From NCBI GenBank assembly GCA_025200525.1, contig CM045763.1:89494131-89558130 (forward strand): a DNA stretch of 64,000 nt. The letters are read 5' to 3'. Numbering within the stretch: position 1 is the stretch's first letter; every line of letters begins with the position of its first letter. This document shows, one piece after another, positions 11,067 through 20,413 of the stretch. Source of the DNA: Camellia lanceoleosa. Its lineage: Eukaryota > Streptophyta > Magnoliopsida > Ericales > Theaceae. The position numbers and the translations under genes are program-made. A model generated the notes under the pieces. The model did no database searches. It was not told the DNA's origin and was given only the letters and a program-made list of their open reading frames with translations.

Positions 11067-12474
11067 TGTTAATCATATTATTTAATTTTGATGATGTCTA
11101 AAATATTATTTGCAAAAAATTAGATTTTTTTAATATACATATTATTTGATACAAAATATTATTTGTTTAAAATATATATATTTGTTAAATATTATTTAAA
11201 TAAAAATATTTTTGAAAACTCTACTACTCACTTTTTGAAAATTTAGGCTGATCACTATTTACTTTTTGACAAAATTAAAATTAATTAATTATATTATTTT
11301 GACAAAATTGATTGATTGATTGTATTATCTTGATAAATGTGATATTGATAAGTTATCTTCTTTTGACAAAAGTGATATATCCAAATGGAGTGGAATGTTA
11401 TATTTAATTTAAAATCTCTACAACATATACAAAAAAAATAGTATATATGATCAGATCTATTATAAATATTACTTAAAGGAATTTTACTATATATGCAAAT
11501 ATTTGATTAGAATATTATATAGAATGCATATAATATAAATAGAATATATCACATGAGCAATTAAATTTTTTACACTACATTGATTATATCATATTATAAT
11601 AAAATGAGAAGAAAAAGATGGAGTTATATATTATAATAAAATAAGATGGAGCAAATCATTTGCTTGTTTGAAAGTTGTGAACTTTGTATTAAATTGTCTA
11701 CAAAAACGGTGGCTCCATGTTTGAAAAAACAAAAAAGGAAAAGAAAAAATTAGTTTTACTTTTATCTTTTTAATTATTAACATTTGCTGACTATTTAAAA
11801 TCAAGGAGCATGCTTATGTAAGCCATGACGTCAGCAGCGTGCTTATGTAAGTTATGACGTCAATAGCGTACTTATGTAAGCTATAACGTCAGCAAGGAGC
11901 GTCCAATGGATATATTTTTGTGTATAAATAGAAGTGTTGTGTGTGGAAAAAAATAAAGAACTTGAAGAGAAAATTTTCTGTGAGCTCCAAAATTATGAGT
12001 ATATTGTATTCTGCTCTTTCACTTTCAGATCTAAGTCTAGCCTTTGTTCTTATACTTTCATATCTACTCTTTATGAAAGAATTATTGTAAAAGAGGGTTT
12101 AAGTACCACTTATTCTTATTCCTTATTTTTGTGAGAGATTTTGTAAAGGTAAGACATTTATTATTGAGTGAGGCTCAATAGATAAGAGTAAGTCCTATGC
12201 CAAATCCACAAGCTTGGTGGCTTATTTATTCAATTGATAGTAAAGAAATTCTCAAGGAGGTTCCTTGGGGAGTAGATGTAGACCTGGCGTACCGAATCAT
12301 TATAAATCTCAGCGTTTGATTTTCTCTCTCTATCTCTCTTCCTTTTACATTGATAATTATTATTCTGTTTGTTTTTTATTTATTAAAATTCTGAATATTG
12401 TGTTAATTTTAATATTGTGAAATTTTTAATAATCCAATTCACCCCCCATCTTGGGTTGCCTACCTGGGATAACA
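11067..12474 (+). repeat. 3' LTR of the Sirevirus
   Basis: This 1408-bp repeat is the partner of 2937-4317. It is 27 bp longer, mostly because its enhancer block has three 26-bp units instead of two. The TATA box is at 11923-11931. It is followed by the target duplication GGAAG. Confidence 0.95.
11808..11931 (+). promoter_or_regulatory. LTR promoter: three (T)GACGTCA-type units plus TATA box
   Basis: Units at 11808-11833, 11837-11862 and 11866-11891 are spaced 29 bp apart. The first ends TGACGTCA, the second TGACGTCA, the third AACGTCA. The 5' LTR has two. TATAAATAG follows at 11923. Confidence 0.7.
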
Positions 12475-13085
12475 GGAAGAATTCAAAGGTGGAAGAGAAA
12501 AATCAACCGAAAGGTCTGGATAACTAGGTATAAAGGGAATACTAAGTGGTGAAAACTCTAAGAGATGGCAGATATCAAGAATGGTGGGGCCATCATATCA
12601 CACCAAAACTGAAAAAAATTAAAGGCCATATTCCAAAAATAAAGGGCGGCAGGAATCAAAAAAGGGTCTTTAGGAATGATAAACCTGGAAAGGTGAAGGG
12701 CATCAAGAATACAGAGCTCTTGTAGGTCCTATTCTCTTGCAGGCACAACTCTGTCGTACCACTCCTCCCACTAAACCCTCAATGTTGGCCAGCAACAGTG
12801 AGGTCGGTTCACCCTCTAATTTTCCCAGTCAAGCCCTCCTTCATAGAGAAGAAAGTGGTCCTCAAAGTGAGGGTACAAAGCAGAAAGCTGGGCGGGAACC
12901 ACTCGAAAGATAGGACTTAGGACATATTCTTGTTTTTCACTGTGGCGAGGAATAAAGAGGCGTCCGTCTATGGCACTCGGTCCACCAGCTTTAAATTTCA
13001 CAATTTCTTCCTCAATACATCTTTTCAAAGCCATTGTTGGGCTTATACGTTCATCGGCTGGTACTTTCAAGAAAGAAGACTCCAT
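12475..13085 (-). pseudogene. Plant mobile domain gene, N-terminal part, broken by the Sirevirus
   Basis: The likely start is ATG 13085 (MESSFLKVPADERISPTMAL). The frame is open for 89 residues to LDWEN, meets TAG, and continues W-EEWYDRVVPARE, another stop, DLQELCILDALHLSRF, then FLIPAALYFWN. After a frameshift it reads GMMAPTILDICHLLEF and runs straight into the Sirevirus target site. The blocks WxxWxDRVLP, YDALxLSRF, FW…FxCGMMxPTLLDxxxLxG are the opening of the plant mobile domain. Joined across the Sirevirus, the reading continues at 2936. The stops at Trp or Gln positions show decay beyond the insertion itself. The domain is known in host proteins (MAIN, MAIL1) and in transposons; which this was cannot be told here. 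Confidence 0.65.
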
Positions 13086-14009
13086 TGATAAAGAGCAGCA
13101 AGAAAGAGAGGGTCAATAAAGATGAAGGGTTTGTGTATTAGGCAAATGAGTGAATTGAAAAAACAAAACAAATGGGTTTTTAAACCTTTTTGTCTGAAAA
13201 AATATACCCAATCGTTTTAAGTGGGTTGAATTCATAAAAAAATGCTAAAGGTAAGGATACGAAAGGTTTCCCTCAATGTTGGTAATTTGGGAGGGAAATG
13301 TATCTCAAATACTAATGTTGACTTTGAAATCAAATTTTTGGCTTTGAAGCCAAGTTTTGGCGCCAAAATCAAGTGACATACAGCTTCAAAAACAAGAAGT
13401 TGACTTTGAAGCACATTCCACACTTAAGGGTGCAGTAATGCCCAGGTATTTGTTTACTTCAAAATGATTAAAGACCTGTTTTTAGGTTTCTTGATGAGAG
13501 TAAAATCCTTCGAAGCAAAATTTGAAATACCTTATGGTTAGAAGTTGTTTGTTCTAGGTTTTAAACCAATAGTTGGCTTAGTAGTATATAGAAGAAATCA
13601 CTTTTTTAGAATAAAACAGTGCAGTCCTTAAAAGTGGTTTCCATATTTTGGAAAATATAGACTGCTTGTTCGAAGCAAAATTAGTTGAATTGAAACTACT
13701 TGATTGTATTAACCATATGTTGGGAAATTGGATATGATCAAATCAAATTTCGAAGGGCAAAATTAGTGAATTCGAAACTCCGATTCTGAAAGGAAACCTA
13801 AGGCAAAAGTTGTCAATTACACTCCATATGTTGGAAAAGTTCAAATTGGGTTTCCAGTATTTCATCGGGTTTGATCGAATCGAGTTTTAAAGGATGAAAT
13901 TGTTGAATTCGAAGTCCTAAGTTTGCTTGTTTTTGACAAATGGAGTAAAATCAGACTATGCCAAATAAAGAGAAAACATCTGAGCTTTATTAAGACAAAA
14001 GCAATTACA
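13086..14009. other. Intergenic or element interior, diverged repeats, no gene seen
   Basis: No convincing ORF. From about 13430 to 13925 there are imperfect repeats of a roughly 110-130 bp unit marked by CCATATGTTGG and GGGCAAAATTAGTGAATTCG-like segments. It separates two decayed minus-strand ORFs and probably belongs to the same old element. Confidence 0.4.
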
Positions 14010-15361
14010 TTAGAAGCCTTCCTTGGCTATACATTCAAGTTCATAAAAATAGGGAATAGAATAAATGACAAGGTCATGGAACTTGTTCCAACTATTGTCA
14101 TTGAATTTATGTTCCTTTTTTATTCTTTCTTCTATCTTCTCCAGGCTATGCTGATGAAGTTGATATGCTCTTACTTGATAATTTTTTTTTTCAGCCTTTA
14201 TTTCAAACTCTGTTTCTTTCAACCCTTGTTCTATCTCATCCATGTCCAAGTCATCCCAGTATGCAGAATCTTTATTTTTGAAATCATCATATTCGTCGAT
14301 GAGGTTCTCTGCTTTATACCGGGTATAAACTCGACGGGCTGAAATTTGGTCCAAAGATCGAGTAGTGGCTACATAAATGTGATGCCAATGAAGAAGCAGT
14401 GGGAGTTGGTCTAAAAACATTTGGAGCTCTGCTTGGGTGATGGGGTTGAGGACATGACCCCAGGTTATAACATCACAAGCTCATCAAAAGTTCTTGAGAG
14501 GAACATCGTCCTCAAGAACATTGAAGGGCAAGTGAGAAAAGGCCGTAAGTAGAAGTTGGGCTTGCTGTTGTTGATATTTAGTAGGGGAAGATGGAGGATT
14601 ATAGGAGGGGAGAAACTAGTCATCAAAGAGAGTAAGTCTCAGTTCCTCCATCCAGTTAGGGTTTTGCAGAAGAAGAGGTGCATGAGCTTCCATCTCGAAA
14701 GAAAGAGAAAATTAGGAGTTGTTGACGATATCAAGCCAGTCAGAAGAGCAAAGTTTTGCTTTCTGGGCTAAGAATGACGGGCTATACCATTGAGCCTCTT
14801 CTGGACAACGAGTGGCTTGTACTATCTTCGTAGACATGGAAGACGTGTACCATGCTACAAGTAGGTTGTCTTCCAAACGGCGTCAGCGGTCGATGGGTAC
14901 ATATGGGTAAACCACCGAACTCCAAGCAAAGGGAGGGAAAGTTAGAGAGTTAACAAATTCGAAAAAATAATGATTGATTCGCTCTTTTAACTTGGACTCT
15001 TCAGGTTTTGGTCAGCTTCTCCAACCAGAAGCCTCAAAAGAAGGAGAAGAAGTTGCAGCCTCATCCCACACAGAAGGTTTTGGGTCAGAGGAAGAGCTTC
15101 TAATATCCATATTTGCAAAATTTTGGGATAAAGAATTGTGGACAATAAGTTCGTGATCCAAAGGTTGATAGTTTGCAAACCTTCCATGACTTGAATATAG
15201 GAAGGTGGGTAAAGGTGGCTAATTAATGCATGAAGGTTCTTTCGAGGACGAACAACATTATCAAACAACTTTTCATATGCTTGATCGAGGTAATAAAAGG
15301 TCTGCTTGGCCATGAGAGCTGAATTAGTCTTTTCGGATACTGAGATAGTGGGAATGTTCAA
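14010..15361 (-). pseudogene. Unrecognised decayed ORF (about 450 codons) upstream of the mobile-domain gene
   Basis: The reading starts MNIPTISVSEKTNSALMAKQ at 15361. A frameshift near 15160 leads to a Ser/Pro-rich part, then SLTFPPFAWSSVVYPYVP, WYTSSMSTKIVQATRCPEEA and EAHAPLLLQNPNWMEELRLT, with about six stops. The last 136 residues are open (14420-14010): HWHHIYVATTRSLDQISARR, an acidic DEYDDFKNKDSAYWDDLDMD, then a Lys/Glu/Gln-rich helix. It lies on the same strand as the mobile-domain gene. I do not recognise the family. The organised composition over 450 codons with scattered stops indicates a true but dead gene, probably of a transposon. Confidence 0.5.
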
Positions 15362-15399
15362 AGGATAGAAGAGAATTTAATGCAAATGTTTATTAATGA

Positions 15400-16280
15400 A
15401 TGACGGTTGCATTTCTGAAAAATGCAAAGCCTATGCACATTCTAAGACGTGGATAAAATACCTTGATCCACTAATATCACAAATTATTGAGTATATTAGT
15501 ACGGGAGGTAATGTTGGCTGCATATTTTGTATAGGCCAATCACAGTTCAACACGTGGTAAGATGAGGGTAATACGGGAAAACAATTCAAATCTTCAATCG
15601 TAATAACACATGTGGCAATTAGTATTGGCTGTTGTGGATTTGCGTAGCACTAGATCAGTAAAGAGATGCAAGATGACGTGGCTTTAATAGTTACTCATAT
15701 ATTTAAATTCAAAATCAGGAGGGAAGCCTAACTGTAGACATGGCGTAGTGGAGCTAACTGTGAGGAAACATGATCAGCGATCATGGAGGGATGATTCGAC
15801 GGTTAGAAACTCATTTCGACAGTTGTCATTGAGAAGTATAAATAGTAGAGAAGGCCCCAGAAAGAAGCCCTAGACTCAGATCAAAAAAACTAGTTTTATC
15901 TACTTTATTTTCTTTCTAGTTTTTATATTTTTTGTTATTTACATTTCTGTACTTCAAATTCTGCACAGCACTTCGTTCGTAAGAATAGTTTCAAGTAGCT
16001 TGTTTTTGTAAACCTCTACAAGGCTGAATTGGATCATTGCAAGTCTTTCATTTTTATTTAATGAAATGCTACAATTGTTCTTCATTTAATCGTTGTTTGC
16101 TTAATTCTCCTAAACAAAGTCATCAGTAAAAGTCCTCTTTATTGAGGCTGAAAGAACTGAAACACAATCGTTTGATAATTGGTTGGTAATTAATCTTCTG
16201 TAAGGATTGATTAATCCTTATTGGCACGCTTAAAATTACAATAATAACATTCGAAAGTCAAAAAGCCAACAATTATATAT
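15400..16280 (+). promoter_or_regulatory. LTR-like promoter block on the plus strand
   Basis: It holds a TATA box (TATAAATAG at about 15837-15846), upstream GATGACGTGGC and CACGTGG motifs, then a leader-like stretch with CTTCGTTCGTAAGAATAG and polyadenylation-like AATGAAATG segments, closing near ACAATAATAACATTCG. It runs opposite to the ORFs on its left, as expected for a 3' LTR next to an antisense ORF region. The partner LTR is not in the window and the ends are unclear, so this is an inference. Confidence 0.35.
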
Positions 16281-16592
16281 TTCAATCAATCACTTTTTCT
16301 CGCTCCTCTTTCATTCTCAATCATTTTTTCTCTCATACTCGTCTCTATTCAACTAAATATCAAATTATTCCAAACTCTAAAATTATTTTCAAAATATACA
16401 ACCAAACAAAATTTTAAATTTTCTAAACTCTGTCCAGAAAATTATTTTTAAAATAATATCTCAAAAACACAAATCAAACAAGATCCAGATTTTTTCTATA
16501 AAGATCATGGGTATGTATTCCATTTAATCTTCAATTATAATGCATCATATAAAATTTGAAGGAAGAAAAAAAAAATCATCCAAACACTCTAC

Positions 16593-16685
16593 CGTAAAAT
16601 TTTTGGCAACTATGTCATTATAAAGGGCAACAATGTTTCGACAGTAGACGCAACAGTAGAATCGAGACCCAACTAAATCGTCCAT
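16593..16685 (-). pseudogene. Yippee-like first coding exon, orphan
   Basis: The 93-bp exon starts at ATG 16685 and ends at a GT donor (GTAGAG) after codon 31. It reads MDDLVGSRFYCCVYCRNIVA and then LYNDIVAKNFT. It aligns residue by residue with the first exon of the Yippee-like gene at 47710-47802, which is also exactly 93 bp. The first zinc-binding pair CxxC is present (CVYC). No second exon (the [14 protein letters not shown] part) is found downstream on the minus strand, so it is a partial duplicate or a gene remnant cut by rearrangement. Confidence 0.75.
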
Positions 16686-16870
16686 GGAACAAAAAGCTTA
16701 GTTCTACGGCGTAACTGCATATATTTTTTAAAACATAAAAAAACAGAAATGAGTGATCTACCCAACAAGTAGGATAGTAAAATTGATACAGGGAATTATA
16801 AGAGATGAAAACCAAACACAAAGAATAACCACAAATTTAAATAAAGAGATACTTTTTCTCTTAAAATATA

Positions 16871-17022
16871 GAAAAATGTTTGAGGGCCACAAAATCAATG
16901 GCTCAAATGGCTCGAAACTGTCAAAACGACGTCGTTTTGCCTTGTTTTGCGCCCAAAACGACGTCGTTTTGACAGTTTCGAGCCATTCGAGCCACTGAAT
17001 TTTGAGCTACCAACCATTGCTG
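16871..17022. mobile_element. Short Mutator-type foldback element with palindrome TIRs (copy A)
   Basis: This 152-bp element is flanked by the exact 9-bp duplication TAAAATATA (16862-16870 and 17023-17031), the size made by Mutator-like transposases. Its two halves are inverted repeats; each arm holds CAAAACGACGTCGTTTTG (16922-16939 and 16954-16971), itself a palindrome, preceded by GGCTCGAAACTGT. Outer ends begin GAAAAATG on the left and CAGCAATGGTTGGTAGCTC on the right, read inward. No coding capacity. Confidence 0.85.
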
Positions 17023-17031
17023 TAAAATATA

Positions 17032-17655
17032 TTAATTCTCAATAATAAACTGATTTGCCCCAAGTCTTACCGTGCTTATTTATAGAAGAACTAACTCTAA
17101 TTACAATAGGAAATAAGTTAAGAAAAGATAAAGCTTGTTAATCAAGCCTAAATAATAGACGATATGAAATTTATCAAAAATAGAAAACTAAAATAAAAAT
17201 TAAATATTTTGGAAAATAATCTAATCTCAAATGGATTCTCCAAGACCAACTAATTAGTAAAACAAGTCTTTTGCAAAAGCGTAAAAACGTGTGTTTAGTG
17301 GTATAGGAAAAACAACAAATAGGGCAAATGACAAATCTTTTTGAGTATGCGTTATTTCGCGTCTATTAAAATTTTGGCCTTTTTCTTGTTTGCCTATGAG
17401 TTTCAAAAATTTTATGGCTAAACACTGTGCATAAAAAATGGAAGAAAAATTATCCAAATAAAGCTAAAATAATTAAGAGCCCAAAAACAATGAATGGAAC
17501 AAAAATAAAATAACTTGGAGTGAAAAATCTGTTATGCAGAGAGCCTCTAAAAAAATAAATCACCAATCAATCATTGCTTGAACGGTCAATGTTAAATTTT
17601 TGCAAATTGAGTCAAAACGTCACCGAATCTAAACAAGGTATTTAAAATTTGATAG
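17032..17655. other. Intergenic, no gene seen
   Basis: AT-rich DNA between two palindrome elements. No coding signature. The last nine bases, ATTTGATAG, are the target duplication of the next element. Confidence 0.6.
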
Positions 17656-17879
17656 CGGTAGTGATTGGTAGCTCGAGAGTGAGGCTCGAGTGTTGGCTCG
17701 AGGGTCAAAACGACGTCGTTTTGACCCTGTTTTTTTTTTTTTTTTCTTCTTTTTCTTATTTTCTTCCTTCACTTCATCTTCTCTCCGCCATTTTTTTTGC
17801 AGAAGAAGACCAGGAAGAAGGAAGAGAGGAGGAGGAGGAGGAGGAGGAGGAGGGAGAAAGGAGGCACTACAGGAAATTC

Positions 17880-18240
17880 GTTTTTTAGCGGCGTTTTAAA
17901 AACGCCACTAAAAGCCTGAAAAACACCGTAATATCTTATAGTGACGTGTAAAACTTTCGCCGCTGATAGGGCCGCCGCAATAGCTGCCCAACGTTTATAA
18001 AACGTCGCTAAAAATATTAGACGGCGTTTTTTAAAACGCCGTAAAATCTTTGACGACCGTCTTCTTTCGAAGTTAAAATTAACGTGTGACGTCACAATGA
18101 CGTCATTTAGTGGCGTTTTTTTAAAAAAAACGCCACTTTCTTTTTGTTCTTGTCTAATTTAATGTGTGACAAAAACGCCATTTTTTTGTGATGGTGACGT
18201 CATTTTGTGGCGTTTTTTGAAAAAACGCCATTTTTTTTTT
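17880..18240. repeat. CACTA left subterminal hairpin array
   Basis: Repeated GGCGTTTT and AAAACGCC units pair as small hairpins, for example GGCGTTTTAAAAACGCC near 17890, and others near 18025, 18110 and 18205. TGACGTCA-type motifs are interspersed (about 18086-18105 and 18195). Confidence 0.8.
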
Positions 18241-19632
18241 TTTTTTTTTGGTTCCCTGCTAGTGATGGAAACTGAATTCACAATTCAGAGATCTCATGTT
18301 TTATGTTTGCTCTATGCAACCAAACTACTAAATTTAAAACCAATCCTCAATACATGCATAATATAATCTCACCAGAATCATCATTTCAAGTGGAAATTTC
18401 ACATCTAGTGTCATATACATGCATATTGTCAACTAAGACATCTAAGCAACCATGAGTCTGTTACAAATTATTTCCATAGGATGCAATTCAAACAAAGGAT
18501 TCCATGTTTTAGAAACTCAAGACAACCAAAAAAAAATTCGTTAACAGCTGTGAAGAACAATCAGAATTTAAAAAGCACACAAAATGAGATATCCATGCTG
18601 CTCGCATTTGGTTAAGTCCCCCATTGCAAGAAACCATAAGATAACCGTTGTTCTTATAAATTCCTACAAAAAAGATACCAATGGACAGCTTAGAAAAGAA
18701 TAGAACCAATTACAGCTTAAAAAGAGAACTGAAACAAAAAATCAAACACAAGCACGCATCAAGTCAATTTCTTTTAGCTAATTAAAGAAATTGGTTCTCA
18801 TTAGAAAAAACGAGCTAGGAAACAATCCATAAAGAGTAGCAGTATTCTACAAGGTAATAAAATTTTCATAAAAATTGCATAGTAGTTGTCTGCTTCCACC
18901 AGTAGGATCAAGAACACAACCGTCAAATAATCTCAGACAACTCGCATACCTGAAAAACATATTACTGATTTCAATGCATAACGTTGCAAAATAATTTTTA
19001 AAAATCAGTCCTCTTCACTAGGTTATTGAACAATAGACATATTGTTGAGCTAATGAGGTAAGGATCTTAGTAGGCCGATATGTAGAACCTTAAGCAGGAA
19101 TCTTTCCATCCTCAAAATTTTAGCAAGTTTTAAGGTAAATATTCAAGATCACTGTGTTTACCTTCTTTGGATTTACAATAATGCTGTCCTTAGCCCAGGA
19201 TCCACACTTGTGTTTATCCATGCAATAATAAATGTTGCTAGAAATGGGGATTTTCTTGTAGAAAAAACTGAGAATTTCTTGGTTTCCTGTAAAAGACAGT
19301 TCATATCTTGTGGAGGTAGGATCATGCTTATTAAATTGGCCTTTATGCAAAGTCTTCTGTACTTGTTGTAGATATTTTCTAACAAAAGTCAGCTATATTG
19401 AGCAGTGTGGGAACTTCCAATTTTTTTTTTCCCCTCCATTGGAAATTATCAGAGGCTTAAGCAATGTCAAGGACTACCTTGGTAGTTAAAATAGAGCGTG
19501 GTTTGGACCAAGTAATATTGGTTGTGGGTATGTGTTGAAGTATGGATTCATCTAATTCTCTTGTTGAGGACACTAGGACACGATTGGATTTCAAATTTCT
19601 TAATTGTCTTCCATTTTTTTGAGGCTAAAATG

Positions 19633-20255
19633 ATGTTTACAAACTAAAATACAGCATTTTTATATATAATATGGAAGTATTATGCATTGTTCTATAGTGA
19701 ACTCGACTACTTATACGTAGTGGGTGTAAGTCAAACTAAGCATATCAGATGCATATCCCATACTCTTACTGAAGTATCAACTTATCAAGTGTCCGACACA
19801 ATTATTACACAAATTTAAAGGAGTGATGATTGATGCTATGCTATGATGAACTGATTTTATTAGGCTCATTGAACTGTAAGTTGGCCATTCAACAATTATG
19901 AGTTCTGATTTGCTTTTCTTTATCTCAAGGTAATATCAAATGCTTATTTTTGTCTCAGGTGCATGTTCTGGGGTATAGGCCCTATATTCCTGGATAAAAA
20001 TTGTAATTTCTTCCCTCCCTTTTTTTTCTTTCACATTTACCAAGTTTCTGGCTCTTTAAACTAGAGAGATAAAGATGACTTGGGTTTTATCCTTTTACGC
20101 CACATGCTAAAAATCATATGGCAGAATGTGTTAATGTCAATAGCCTAATGGCCTTTCGTCATTTGGCATGGTATGTTTACAAACTAAAATACAGCATTTT
20201 TATATATAATATGGAAGTATTATGCATTGTTCTATAGTGAACTCGACTACTTATA
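19633..20255 (+). repeat. 83-bp direct repeat pair inside the CACTA element
   Basis: 19633-19715 and 20173-20255 are identical over 83 bp (ATGTTTACAAACTAAAATAC to CTCGACTACTTATA). They lie 540 bp apart in a stretch without transposase coding sequence. The lack of any difference suggests a recent copy event. Confidence 0.9.
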
Positions 20256-20413
20256 AGTGAGAATGAGGAAGGAAATCCAACTATAATGGTTTAGAATGAA
20301 CCTGAGTGTGTCATATCTACTTCTTCTTCTTCTTCTTTTCTTTCTTTGATATGTGAACCTGCATTTGATAAGAACAAATAACATGAATAAAATGCCATAT
20401 GAAAATTTCATAA

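Larger units (their letters stand above)
2937..12474 (+). mobile_element. Sirevirus-type Ty1/copia LTR retrotransposon, complete but degenerate
   Basis: The element is bounded by two LTRs (2937-4317 and 11067-12474), both starting TGTTAATCAT and ending GGGATAACA. The flanking 5-bp duplication GGAAG is exact (2932-2936 and 12475-12479). Just inside the 5' LTR is a primer-binding site close to initiator-Met tRNA. The order gag, protease, integrase, reverse transcriptase, RNase H is that of copia elements. A long gag with coiled coil, several AGGGGGAGA-like purine tracts after pol, a 1.8-kb region between pol and the 3' LTR, and long LTRs point to the Sirevirus lineage. Many stops and at least three frameshifts make it non-autonomous. 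It is inserted in a plant mobile domain gene on the opposite strand. Confidence 0.93.

Noticed and set aside
15400..16280. Endogenous pararetrovirus promoter
   Set aside because: TGACG-type motifs and a TATA box fit, but no caulimovirid coding region is nearby; an LTR-like block is the simpler reading.
16922..16971. Pairs of identical palindromes as a CRISPR-like array
   Set aside because: Only two units per locus, in inverted arrangement with transposon-type target duplications, in a plant genome.
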